Shown here: piece after piece, positions 1 to 7,325 of the stretch
Layout: each line of letters starts with the position of its first letter
Numbering within the stretch: position 1 is the stretch's first letter
Assembly (NCBI RefSeq): GCF_030816615.1
Contig: NZ_JAUSYD010000001.1
Span: forward strand, 1,302,001-1,366,000
Direction of reading: 5' to 3'
Length of the DNA: 64,000 bases
From: Streptomyces sp. B1I3
GTDB taxonomy: Bacteria > Actinomycetota > Actinomycetes > Streptomycetales > Streptomycetaceae
Made by a program: the position numbers and the translations under genes
Notes under the pieces: generated by a model
The model's database searches: none
The model's input: the letters and a program-made list of their open reading frames with translations, nothing else
Told to the model about the DNA's origin: nothing

Positions 1-570
1 CGAGAGGACCAGGTAGCTGCCGGAAGGCAGCTGCTCCACCAGCCGGTCCACGAGCTCGGCCGCTCCGTCCTCGTCGTCCAGGAAGTGCAGCAGGGCGAGG
101 AGGGACAGGGCGACGGGCCTCGTGAGGTCGAGGACCTTGCCGGCCGCTTCGAGGATGGTCTCGGGATGCCGGGCGTCGGCCTGGATGTACTCGGTGGCCC
201 CCTCGGGGGCGGAGCGCAGCAGGGCGGCGGCGTGCGCGAGCACGATGGGGTCGTTGTCGCAGTAGACGACCCGGGCGTCCGGGGCGGCCTGCTGGGCTAT
301 CTGGTGGAGGTTGGGCTCGGTGGGGATGCCCGAGCCGATGTCGAGGAACTGCCGTACGCCGTTCTCGGCGAGCCAGCGGGTGGCCCGGTGCATGAAGGCG
401 CGGTTGACCCGGGCCATGTCGCGGCCGCGGGAGTCCAGGGCCAGCAGTTGCCGGGCCATCTGTTCGTCGACCGGGTAGTTGTCCTTGCCGCCGAGGAACC
501 AGTCGTACATCCGCGCGGGGTGCGGCTTGCTCGTGTCGATCTCGACGGCGTGGTATTCCTGCCCGGTCAT
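1..570 (-). CDS. SAM-dependent methyltransferase, DUF574 family (3' end outside window)
   Basis: The minus-strand frame opens with ATG at 570 and stays open to the window edge, giving the first 190 residues of a protein whose C-terminus is cut off. The N-terminus carries KPHPARMYDWFLGGKDNYPVD, the hallmark of the actinobacterial DUF574 (Methyltransf_19) family, followed by FLDIGSGIPTEPN, the glycine-rich SAM-binding loop, and VVYCDNDPIVLAHA, the acidic strand-2 residue that binds the ribose. These proteins are numerous in Streptomyces and their substrates are mostly unknown. It lies just beyond a DUF397 gene on the same strand, a common arrangement. Family call is firm; the substrate is not known. 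Confidence 0.9.
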   Translation of the reverse strand, partial: MTGQEYHAVEIDTSKPHPARMYDWFLGGKDNYPVDEQMARQLLALDSRGRDMARVNRAFMHRATRWLAENGVRQFLDIGSGIPTEPNLHQIAQQAAPDARVVYCDNDPIVLAHAAALLRSAPEGATEYIQADARHPETILEAAGKVLDLTRPVALSLLALLHFLDDEDGAAELVDRLVEQLPSGSYLVLS

Positions 571-634
571 GACGCGCTCCGTTGGTCGGCGGATTCGGCG
601 AACAGTGTGGGTGGCGGCGCTGGGTGACCGGCTG

Positions 635-871
635 TCAGGTGAGAAGGAAATCGGCCTGGCCGGCCTTGGCGCCCTGGATGAAGGCGGCGATCTCGCCGTG
701 GGTGTAGATGAGGGCGGGCCCGTCGGGATCCGCCGACTGACGGACCGCCACCCTCCCGTCGGCCAGCTTCATGGCCTCGATGCAGTTTCCCCCGTTACCA
801 CCGCTCCACGGCTTGTACCAGCCTTCGGTGCCGAGGTCGGCGGCCGGCATGCCGTTGTATATGTGGTTCAT
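635..871 (-). CDS. DUF397 domain protein, partner of the XRE regulator
   Basis: A 78-residue protein that is almost entirely one DUF397 domain: the WYKPWSGGNGGNCIEA core, the VAVRQSADPDGPALIYT strand pair and the FIQGAKAG tail are typical. DUF397 proteins are small actinobacterial partners of XRE/DUF5753 regulators (the WhiJ/BldB-like systems of Streptomyces). AAGGAG sits five bases before the ATG at 871, which overlaps the TGA of the XRE gene, so the two are translationally coupled; a GTG one codon upstream (874) is an alternative start. The target of the pair is unknown. Confidence 0.9.
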   Translation of the reverse strand: MNHIYNGMPAADLGTEGWYKPWSGGNGGNCIEAMKLADGRVAVRQSADPDGPALIYTHGEIAAFIQGAKAGQADFLLT

Positions 872-1731
872 CACAGCTCCTTGCGGAAGTCCCGGAGGAT
901 TTCCTTCGTGCGTTGTGCAGTTGCGGCCTGAGCCGCCATGCGGTCCATGACCTCGAGGTAGGAGGCCACCTCGGGGCGCGCGTCGAAGTAGACGGCACCG
1001 GTCAGGTACTCGCTGTAGACCATGTCGGGCAGTTCCGGGACCGCGAAGCGGAAGAGGACGAACGGCCCGTACGTGCCCGGGTGGTGGCCGGTCGAGAACT
1101 CAGCCATCTGCAGGGTCACGTGGGGCAGGGTGGTCGCCTCGAGAAGGCGGTCGATCTGGGCCCGCATGACGTCCGGGCTGCCGACGGGACGGCGCAGGAC
1201 GGTCTCGTCCATGACCACCCACAGCTTCGGCGCGTCCGCCCTGGTCAGGAGCGACTGCCGTTCCATGCGGAGCGCGACGTGGCGCTCGATGTCCTCGGGC
1301 CTGGTCTGGCCGACGGCCCCGGTGCGCAGCACGGAGCGCGCGTAGTCCTCGGTCTGCAGCAGGCCGGGGACGAAGTGCGGCTCGTACATGCGCAGGAGGC
1401 TCGCGGCGCCCTCCAGGCTGACGTACATGCTGAACCAGTCGGGCAGCACGTCGTGGAAGCGCTGCCACCAGCCCGGCTTGTTCGCCTCCTCGGCGAGTTC
1501 GACGAAGGCCTCGGCCTCGTCGTCGGCGATGCCGTAGGCCTTCAGGAGGAGCTGGACGTAGGGGATCTTCAGCCCGACCTCGGCGGTCTCCATCCTGCGT
1601 ATCGTCCCGGGGGCGACACGGAGCACCTTGGCGGCCTGGTCGCGGCCCATGCCGACACGCTCCCGCAGATCCTGCAGACGCTTGCCGAGGACGACCTGAC
1701 CCACGGTCGGGGCGGACCGCGGTTCGCTCAC
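871..1731 (-). CDS. XRE-family helix-turn-helix regulator with DUF5753 domain
   Basis: A 286-residue cytoplasmic DNA-binding protein. Residues about 17-70 form an XRE helix-turn-helix (LGKRLQDLRERVGMGRDQAA, then APGTIRRMETAE), and the rest is the DUF5753 domain typical of Streptomyces WhiJ-like regulators (YEPHFVPGLLQTEDYAR is diagnostic). I place the start at GTG 1731, not the open frame's first GTG at 1770, because GGGAGG lies seven bases upstream. It is coupled to the DUF397 gene and divergent from an ATP-binding protein gene. A perfect 9-bp-arm inverted repeat about 60 bp upstream is a plausible autoregulatory site. The signal it responds to is unknown. Confidence 0.9.
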   Translation of the reverse strand: MSEPRSAPTVGQVVLGKRLQDLRERVGMGRDQAAKVLRVAPGTIRRMETAEVGLKIPYVQLLLKAYGIADDEAEAFVELAEEANKPGWWQRFHDVLPDWFSMYVSLEGAASLLRMYEPHFVPGLLQTEDYARSVLRTGAVGQTRPEDIERHVALRMERQSLLTRADAPKLWVVMDETVLRRPVGSPDVMRAQIDRLLEATTLPHVTLQMAEFSTGHHPGTYGPFVLFRFAVPELPDMVYSEYLTGAVYFDARPEVASYLEVMDRMAAQAATAQRTKEILRDFRKEL

Positions 1732-1793
1732 TTCAGACCTCCCGATGCGCTGTTGCGAGCAGTGTGCCATGCGCGTCGCCCGGAGGACACTGC

Positions 1794-1814
1794 CACTCTG
1801 AATTTTTCAGAGTG
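1794..1814. promoter_or_regulatory. Perfect inverted repeat, candidate operator of the divergent XRE / ATPase region
   Basis: CACTCTGAA-TTT-TTCAGAGTG is a perfect palindrome with 9-bp arms and a 3-bp centre. It lies about 60 bp upstream of the XRE gene start and 122 bp upstream of the divergent ATP-binding gene. Symmetry and position fit an operator for the dimeric XRE protein; this is inference. A hairpin role is less likely because it lies between divergent genes and not after a gene. Confidence 0.5.
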
Positions 1815-1852
1815 CCTCTTGCCAAGTGTTCTTGTCAGAGAGAGAGTTGGTG

Positions 1853-1868
1853 CGTGAACCAGTTCACG
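1853..1868. promoter_or_regulatory. Second palindrome in the same divergent region
   Basis: CGTGAACCAGTTCACG has 7-bp perfect arms around CA. It lies about 68 bp upstream of the ATP-binding gene at 1936 and is unrelated in sequence to the palindrome at 1794-1814, so it could be the site of a different regulator. Confidence 0.35.
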
Positions 1869-1935
1869 TGCTCGTACCCGCCCCTTTTCCACCCGGTGCG
1901 AAGCGTGACACAGCCCCCACTGTGAGGAATCGGTC

Positions 1936-2394
1936 GTGGCACCTGGCAGTGCGCTCATCTCCCGGCTCGCGGATCTCAGCCCCGGGACGGAGGCGCTCCG
2001 TTACTGCTTCGCACTGCCGGCGCAGCCCGAGTCGGTGGCCGGCGCCCGGCAGCTGACGCGAGCACGGCTGGCCCAGTGGCGGCTGGGCGGGGACACGCAC
2101 GACGCGGCGGTGCTGATCGTCTCCGAGCTCGTCACCAACGCGGTGGTGCACACCGCCAGCGCGCGGGTGCTCTGCGAACTCCGGTGCGACGGCGGGCACC
2201 TGCGTGTCTCCGTGCAGGACCAGGGGCACCAGCCGGGCGGCCCCCGGCTGTCCCGCACGGCCGATGACGAACACGGGCGCGGGCTTCTGCTCGTCGACTC
2301 CATGAGCTCCTCATGGGGATCCCACGACGCGGGAGACGCGTCGGGACGCATCGTCTGGGCCGAACTGCCGTTCCGCAGGGAGCAGGCATGCTGA
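1936..2394 (+). CDS. ATP-binding protein, anti-sigma-factor (RsbW/SpoIIAB-like) HATPase_c domain
   Basis: A 152-residue single-domain GHKL ATPase. The N-box is LIVSELVTNAVVHT (residues about 56-69), the Mg/ATP-binding aspartate motif is VSVQDQGHQ, and HGRGLLLVDSMSSSWG is the lid glycine motif. Proteins of this size and motif set in Streptomyces are RsbW-like kinases that bind a sigma factor or anti-anti-sigma protein, or orphan ATPases paired with XRE/DUF397 genes as here. No sigma factor or antagonist gene is adjacent. GTG at 1936 follows GAGGAA at suitable spacing. The gene overlaps the next by 7 nt. Its partner is unknown. Confidence 0.85.
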   Translation: MAPGSALISRLADLSPGTEALRYCFALPAQPESVAGARQLTRARLAQWRLGGDTHDAAVLIVSELVTNAVVHTASARVLCELRCDGGHLRVSVQDQGHQPGGPRLSRTADDEHGRGLLLVDSMSSSWGSHDAGDASGRIVWAELPFRREQAC

Positions 2395-2831
2395 GGCACG
2401 CCCTGGCCCAGTTGCTCGGCGCACGCCGCACCCGTCCCGGCGAGGAGGCCGTCGGCCGGGGCCGGGTCCCACTGCCCCTGCCGCCCGCACTGTCGGCCAG
2501 TCTCGGCTGCGACGCCGTGGGCGTCCCCGCCCGCTACGGCTTCCGGCTGATGTCGCATCTGCCGCGCGCCGGCTGCGTGTTCGCGGACGCCGACCGGTGG
2601 TGGTGGATCGTGCCCTCGGGCTCGGACCTCGACCTGGACTGGCCGGAGCAGGTCTCCTACGCCACCGGTGGGTACGTCCCCGCCGGGCGTCCCAAGCTGA
2701 TCCACGCACCGGACAGCCGTACGCCCTACACACCGCCCATTCCGCTCTTCCTCATGGTGTGTCAGGTCACCGGTGTGGCGCCCTCATGGGCCCCGGCCGG
2801 CCGGCGGCCCAGGGCGGTGTCCACCCCCTGA
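2388..2831 (+). CDS. Conserved Streptomyces protein of unknown function, partner of the ATP-binding protein
   Basis: A 147-residue protein beginning at ATG 2388, inside the last codons of the upstream gene (7-nt overlap), so it should be co-translated with it. The frame is open further upstream, but that part is only the shadow of the ATPase gene. There is no signal peptide or membrane segment. The middle has WWWIVPSGSDLDLDWPEQV and a proline-rich segment, PYTPPIPLFLMVCQV. I do not recognise a domain with a known function. Its coupling to an anti-sigma-like ATPase suggests the two act together. Confidence 0.7.
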   Translation: MLRHALAQLLGARRTRPGEEAVGRGRVPLPLPPALSASLGCDAVGVPARYGFRLMSHLPRAGCVFADADRWWWIVPSGSDLDLDWPEQVSYATGGYVPAGRPKLIHAPDSRTPYTPPIPLFLMVCQVTGVAPSWAPAGRRPRAVSTP

Positions 2832-2874
2832 CGGCCCGCGCGGCCGCGGGAGCGGCCGGGAGCGGCTGACCGCC

Positions 2875-4221
2875 TCACGGCCGGTCGAGGTAGGCGAGCC
2901 CCGGATGGACCCGTGTGTAGCCGTCGACCAGCCGGCGGGCCACGGAGACGGAGTCGACCAGCGGATGCAGGGCGAAAGCCCGTACCGCCGCCGACCGCGA
3001 GCCGCTCTCCGCCGCGTCGAGCACCGCGCGCTCCACCGCCTTGACCGCGGTGACCAGCCCGACCGCGTGGTACGGGAGCGGGTCGACGGCGACGGGATGG
3101 GCCCCGTTGGCATCGACCAGGCACGGCACCTCGATGACGGCGTCCATGTCGAGCACCGAGAGGGTGCCCCGGTTGCGGACGTTCAGGATGAGGGAGGTGC
3201 GTTCGTTGCGGGCGACGGCCCGCATCAGGGCGAGCGCCACCTGCTCGTAACCCCCTGACTCCAGATCGCTCTCCTCGCGCTCCCCGGCCCCCGCCACGTC
3301 GCGGTTCTCCGCCATGTACGTCGCCTCGCGTTCGGCGCGGGTGCGGTCCCAGGTGGCGAGTGCCGGGGCGGCGACATCCTTCATCCGGGCGTAGAACCCC
3401 TCCTGCTGGTCGCGGAGGAAGGCGCCTCGGGTCTGTTCGGCCTCCTGGTAGGCGCGGACGGCCTCACGGTTGAAGTAGTAGTAGTGCAGGTACTCGTTGG
3501 GGATCGCGCCCAGCGAGCGCAGCCAGTCCGCGCCGAAGAGCCTGCCCTCCTCGAAGGAGCCGAGCAGCGCCGGATCGCCGAGCAGGCGGGGGAGTTCGTC
3601 GCGGCCCTCGACGCGCAGGCCGCGTACCCAGCCCAGGTGGTTGAGCCCCACGTAGTCGATCCACGCCCGGTCGGGGTCTGCTCCCAGGACCCGGGCGATC
3701 CGGCGGCCGAGTCCCACCGGGGAGTCACAGATCCCGATGACCCGGTCCCCCAGGTGCCGGGACATGGCCTCGGTGACCAGGCCGGCCGGGTTGGTGAAGT
3801 TGATGACCCACGCGTCGGGGGCGAGCCGGGCGATGCGCCGGGCGAGCGCGGCGGCCACGGGCACGGTGCGCAGCCCGAAGGCGATGCCGCCGGCCCCGAC
3901 CGTCTCCTGACCGAGGACACCTTCGTCCAGCGCCACGCGTTCGTCGGCGGCCCTGCCTTCCAGGCCACCGACCCGAATGGCGGAGAAGACGAAGTCCGCA
4001 CCGCGCAGAGCCTCGTCCAGGTCGTCGGTGGCGACGACGGCGGGCGCGTCATGGAGGCCGCGCGCCTGTTCCTCGAGGACCCGGGCGACGGCGGTGAGCC
4101 GGTCCGCGTCCGTGTCGTACAGGGTCACCCGGGAGACGCGGCCCTCGGCGTGATCGCCGAGCAGTGCCCCGTACACGAGAGGAACCCGGAATCCGCCGCC
4201 GCCAAGAATCGTGAGCTTCAC
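2875..4221 (-). CDS. GH4-family 6-phospho-beta-glucosidase-like enzyme
   Basis: A 448-residue protein that is full length for glycoside hydrolase family 4, the NAD+ and Mn2+ dependent redox-elimination glycosidases. The N-terminus has the Rossmann loop LTILGGGGFRVPLV; FTNPAG and ICDSPVGL (metal-binding cysteine region) and YVGLNHLGWVRG (metal-binding histidine) follow in family order. GH4 members act on phosphorylated or free alpha- or beta-glycosides, and the exact substrate cannot be read from sequence; Streptomyces homologues are usually named 6-phospho-beta-glucosidase although no PTS genes are nearby. It is a single gene, convergent with the upstream small gene and followed closely by the conservon terminator. 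Confidence 0.85.
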   Translation of the reverse strand: MKLTILGGGGFRVPLVYGALLGDHAEGRVSRVTLYDTDADRLTAVARVLEEQARGLHDAPAVVATDDLDEALRGADFVFSAIRVGGLEGRAADERVALDEGVLGQETVGAGGIAFGLRTVPVAAALARRIARLAPDAWVINFTNPAGLVTEAMSRHLGDRVIGICDSPVGLGRRIARVLGADPDRAWIDYVGLNHLGWVRGLRVEGRDELPRLLGDPALLGSFEEGRLFGADWLRSLGAIPNEYLHYYYFNREAVRAYQEAEQTRGAFLRDQQEGFYARMKDVAAPALATWDRTRAEREATYMAENRDVAGAGEREESDLESGGYEQVALALMRAVARNERTSLILNVRNRGTLSVLDMDAVIEVPCLVDANGAHPVAVDPLPYHAVGLVTAVKAVERAVLDAAESGSRSAAVRAFALHPLVDSVSVARRLVDGYTRVHPGLAYLDRP

Positions 4222-4272
4222 GCTGCCCGATGGTACGGGGCGGCAGCGGGACGCCCCGGTGGCCCGGAACCG

Positions 4273-4302
4273 CCCCGGGCCCCCCGCTCAGGGGGCCCGG
4301 GG
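4273..4302 (-). terminator. Rho-independent-type hairpin ending the conservon operon
   Basis: CCCCGGGCCCCC pairs perfectly with GGGGGCCCGGGG over 12 bp with a six-base loop, 14 bp beyond the stop of the P450 gene and before the GH4 start. There is no T-tract, as is usual for Streptomyces terminators. Confidence 0.7.
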
Positions 4303-4315
4303 GGAAGTCCGCGCG

Positions 4316-5872
4316 TCAGTGACCGTTCCACCAGCGCGCCACGGCCTGCCAGATCCGTGCCGGTGCGCTGCGCTGTGCGGGGATCGTGACACCCGCCCCG
4401 GGCTCGGCGGTCCGTACGCCGGTGGGCTCCTCCTCGTGCGGCGGGACCCCGCCGGGAGCGTGGCCGGGTTGCGGCCCCGCCGCCCCGGGGGCGGCGCGCC
4501 TCGGCAGCGCGGGTGACGACACCTCCCAGTCCGTACGCGGCTGCGAGCGGGCCGCCATCGACGTCAGCGGGTCGGCGTCGATCTCCTGCTGCGGGCTCGG
4601 GGCGAACTGCACCGGGAGGTCGACCAGGTGGCGGGACATGATGTTGCCGACCCAGCTGAGCTCGCTCTCGTCGACCGCGAGTTCCAGGTCGGGGAGGCGC
4701 ATCAGCAGGGCGTCGACCCCCACGTCGGCGATGGCACGGCCGATGTCCTGGCCCGGGCACTCGTGCGGGCCTCCGCTGAAGGCCAGGTGGGCGCGGTTGC
4801 CCTCCATGTTGGCGGTGAGGTCGGGGCGTACCACCGGGTCGGTGTTGGCCGGGGCGATCCCGACGAGCAGCGCGTCGCCGGCCCTGATCTGCTGGCCTCC
4901 GAGTTCGGTGTCGCCCACCGCCCACCGGCCGAAGACGGCGGTGAACGGAGGCTCGTCCCACAGGGTCTGCTCCACCGCCTCGGGGACGGTCATGTGGCCG
5001 CCGCTGAGCCTGGCGCGGAAGCGCGGGTCGGTCAGCACCATGCGCAGGACGTTGGCGATCAGGTTGGCCGTCGACTCGTAGGCGGCGATGAGGATGAGCC
5101 GCAGGTGCTCCGCGACCTCGACGTCGCTCAGCCCGGCGGGGTGTTCGACGAGCCAGCTCGCGAAGTCGGAGTCCGGGGCCCTGCGCCGCCGCTCGACCAG
5201 ACGGTTCAGCGTGTCGACCACGTAGGCGTTGCTCTCCACCGCGGTGGCGGTGCCCCGGGTCATGTCGCGGGCGGCCTGGACCATCCGGTCGTTGTACTCC
5301 TCGGGCATGCCGAAGATCGCGCACATCACCATCATGGGCAGGTGCTCGGCGAACTGGCCGACCAGTTCGGCCGTGCCCTTCCGGCAGAAGTCGTTCACGA
5401 GCCGGTTACTGAAGCGGTTGACGTGACGGCGGACGCCGCGGGTGTCGATCCGCTCCATGCTGTCCGTGACCGCGCCCCGCAACCGCTCGTGGGCGTCACC
5501 GTCGGCGAACGCGCAGACCGGCTGCCAGGTGAAGATCGGTGCGAGCGGGTGGTCCGGGGCGACGGTGCCGTCCTTCAGGGCACGCCAGCGGCGGGAGTCC
5601 CGGGAGAACTGCGAGGGGGTCCGGGTCACGTGCAGGTTCTCGCTGTGCCCGAGGACGAGCCAGGCGGGTACGTCCCCGTGCAGCAGCACGGGGGCCACCG
5701 TGCCGTGTTCGGCGCGGAGTCGGGCGTAGAGGCCCGCGGGGTCGTTCTCCGCCTCGGGCCCGTAGAGCCGGCGCAGGCCGCCCGGCCCGGAGCCCATGGC
5801 GTGGGCGGGGCACTCGGGGGGCGGCACCGGCCCCGTGGCCGCTCCGGGTTCGTGGTGGAAGGGGGTTGTCAC
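4316..5872 (-). CDS. cvnE: Conservon cytochrome P450 (CvnE), CYP157-like, without ExxR
   Basis: A 518-residue P450. The haem-binding loop FSGGPHECPGQDIG places the cysteine ligand at C372. The I-helix reads LIAAYESTANLI. The K-helix, where nearly all P450s have ExxR, reads EQTLW at residues 301-305, so the arginine is absent; this is the known signature of the CYP157 family found in Streptomyces conservons (CYP157C1 has EQSLW). A Pro/Ala-rich tail of about 85 residues follows the P450 fold. GTG 5872 is preferred over ATG 5899 because GGAG lies six bases before it. It is the last gene of the cvnABCDE operon, 85 nt after cvnD. Substrate and redox partner are unknown. Confidence 0.9.
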   Translation of the reverse strand: MTTPFHHEPGAATGPVPPPECPAHAMGSGPGGLRRLYGPEAENDPAGLYARLRAEHGTVAPVLLHGDVPAWLVLGHSENLHVTRTPSQFSRDSRRWRALKDGTVAPDHPLAPIFTWQPVCAFADGDAHERLRGAVTDSMERIDTRGVRRHVNRFSNRLVNDFCRKGTAELVGQFAEHLPMMVMCAIFGMPEEYNDRMVQAARDMTRGTATAVESNAYVVDTLNRLVERRRRAPDSDFASWLVEHPAGLSDVEVAEHLRLILIAAYESTANLIANVLRMVLTDPRFRARLSGGHMTVPEAVEQTLWDEPPFTAVFGRWAVGDTELGGQQIRAGDALLVGIAPANTDPVVRPDLTANMEGNRAHLAFSGGPHECPGQDIGRAIADVGVDALLMRLPDLELAVDESELSWVGNIMSRHLVDLPVQFAPSPQQEIDADPLTSMAARSQPRTDWEVSSPALPRRAAPGAAGPQPGHAPGGVPPHEEEPTGVRTAEPGAGVTIPAQRSAPARIWQAVARWWNGH

Positions 5873-5957
5873 AATCGCTCCAGGGATCGGGCTACACAAG
5901 ATCAGCGGATCGGGCCGGGGGACGTGGCACGCGCAGAGGGGGATACACGTGCCGCCG

Positions 5958-6572
5958 TCAGGCGAGCGGAACGGCCAGACTGTGCAGATAGCGCATCAGG
6001 GTCATCAGCACATCGCGGCTGGACGCACGCAGCCGGGCGTCGCAGTCGATCACCGGCACCTCGTCCGGTAGGTCGAGGGCGGTGCGCAGGGCCTCGACCG
6101 GATGGTGGGGTGCGTCAGGGAAGGTGTTGACCGCGACGACGAACGGGACGCCCCGCTCCTCCAGCCGGCCGATCACGTCGAAACTGACCTGCAGTCGCCG
6201 GGTGTCGATGAGGACGACGGCGCCGAGGGCCCCTTCGAACAGGCCGTTCCAGAGGAACCAGAAGCGTTCCTGGCCGGGAGTGCCGAACAGGTAGAGGATC
6301 AGTTCCTCGCTGAGGCTGATCCGGCCGAAGTCCATGGCGACCGTGGTCGCGGTCTTGCTCTCCACCCCCGCGTTGTCGTCCACACCGACGCCGGCCTGGG
6401 TCATGGTCTCTTCGGTCGTCAGGGGGCGGATCTCGCTCACCGAGCCGACCATGGTCGTCTTGCCGACCCCGAACCCCCCGACGATGACGACCTTCACCGC
6501 GGCCGTGGCCGTGGTGGGGAGGACGTCCTCGCTGCGGGGGCCCGTGATCGTGTCAGAGCTTCTGAAGTCCAT
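5958..6572 (-). CDS. cvnD: Conservon small GTPase (CvnD)
   Basis: A 204-residue Ras/MglA-like GTPase. The P-loop is VIVGGFGVGKTTMVGS (residues about 28-43), the G3 motif is LFGTPGQERF, and the G4 position reads NTFPD in place of NKxD, as is usual in CvnD proteins. In Streptomyces conservons the membrane kinase-like CvnA, roadblock CvnB, DUF742 CvnC and this GTPase are proposed to form a membrane complex resembling eukaryotic G-protein signalling. It overlaps cvnC by 20 nt. The target is unknown. Confidence 0.93.
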   Translation of the reverse strand: MDFRSSDTITGPRSEDVLPTTATAAVKVVIVGGFGVGKTTMVGSVSEIRPLTTEETMTQAGVGVDDNAGVESKTATTVAMDFGRISLSEELILYLFGTPGQERFWFLWNGLFEGALGAVVLIDTRRLQVSFDVIGRLEERGVPFVVAVNTFPDAPHHPVEALRTALDLPDEVPVIDCDARLRASSRDVLMTLMRYLHSLAVPLA

Positions 6573-6921
6573 GCATCACCGCTTCGAGGAGGGACCGGTC
6601 CGGGAGCGCGGCGCGGACGATGGGCGCGCGCGACTCGATGAGTTCGGTCGCCAGTAGTTCTGTCAGGAGCGAGGTGACCACGCTGAAGGGCAGGCTCAGA
6701 TAGGCCGAGATCTCGGCGACGGACAGCGGTGACCTGCAGAGCCGAAGGATCGCGGCCTGCTCGGGCTGGACCGTGGGCGACGGTTCGGCCTGCGCGACGA
6801 CCATCGTCACGAGGTCGAGCGCCGCTCGTTCGCCGTCGGTGTCACCGGTGATCACGTACAGCCGCTCCGGGTCGCTCAGCGCCGGGTCGGCCTTTCGGCG
6901 TTCTCGTCGGGGAGCACTCAT
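6553..6921 (-). CDS. cvnC: Conservon DUF742 protein (CvnC)
   Basis: A 122-residue DUF742 protein with an embedded winged-helix-like segment (QAAILRLCRSPLSVAEISAYL, then FSVVTSLLTELLATELIE). An Arg/Lys-rich N-terminus precedes RLYVITGD. DUF742 proteins are always the third gene of actinobacterial conservons and contact the GTPase or roadblock protein. Its ATG overlaps the cvnB stop (ATGA), and it runs 20 nt into cvnD, so the operon is tightly coupled. Molecular role is not established. Confidence 0.93.
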   Translation of the reverse strand: MSAPRRERRKADPALSDPERLYVITGDTDGERAALDLVTMVVAQAEPSPTVQPEQAAILRLCRSPLSVAEISAYLSLPFSVVTSLLTELLATELIESRAPIVRAALPDRSLLEAVMHGLQKL

Positions 6922-7325
6922 CCGGCCTGCCCGTCATGTCGCGGAGGACTGGTCAGGTGTGCACCGATACGGACGACCATGTCACGCATGCGGGCTCCGA
7001 CCAGTCCGGCGTCGACGGTCTCACCGGCCAGGACCGCGAGGTACGCACCGGTGCCTGCGGCCATCAGGTAGAAGAAGCCGCCGGTGACCTCGATGACGAC
7101 GAGCTTCATCTGGCCGTCGCTGTACGGGATCTCGGTGGCGACCGCGGCAGCCAGGCTCTGCAGGCCGGCGCAGGCGGCCGCGAGGCGGTCGGCGACGTCG
7201 GGATCGCCGCCGTGCCGGGCGATGCGCAGACCGTCGGCGGAAAGCACCACGATCTGGTGGATGCTCGGTACGTCGTCGGCCAGTTCCTTGAGCATCCAGT
7301 CCATGTTTCCCCGCTGCTGGATCAC
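6918..7325 (-). CDS. cvnB: Conservon roadblock/LC7 protein (CvnB)
   Basis: A 135-residue roadblock/LC7 domain protein, the family that regulates Ras-like GTPases. Recognisable segments are MDWMLKELADDVPSIHQIVV, LSADGLRIA and QMKLVVIEVTGGFFYLMAAG. I start it at GTG 7325, which overlaps the cvnA stop (GTGA) and has GGGAGA seven bases upstream; the open frame extends seven codons further to 7346, inside cvnA. It is expected to act on the GTPase CvnD at the membrane with CvnA. Confidence 0.93.
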   Translation of the reverse strand: MIQQRGNMDWMLKELADDVPSIHQIVVLSADGLRIARHGGDPDVADRLAAACAGLQSLAAAVATEIPYSDGQMKLVVIEVTGGFFYLMAAGTGAYLAVLAGETVDAGLVGARMRDMVVRIGAHLTSPPRHDGQAG

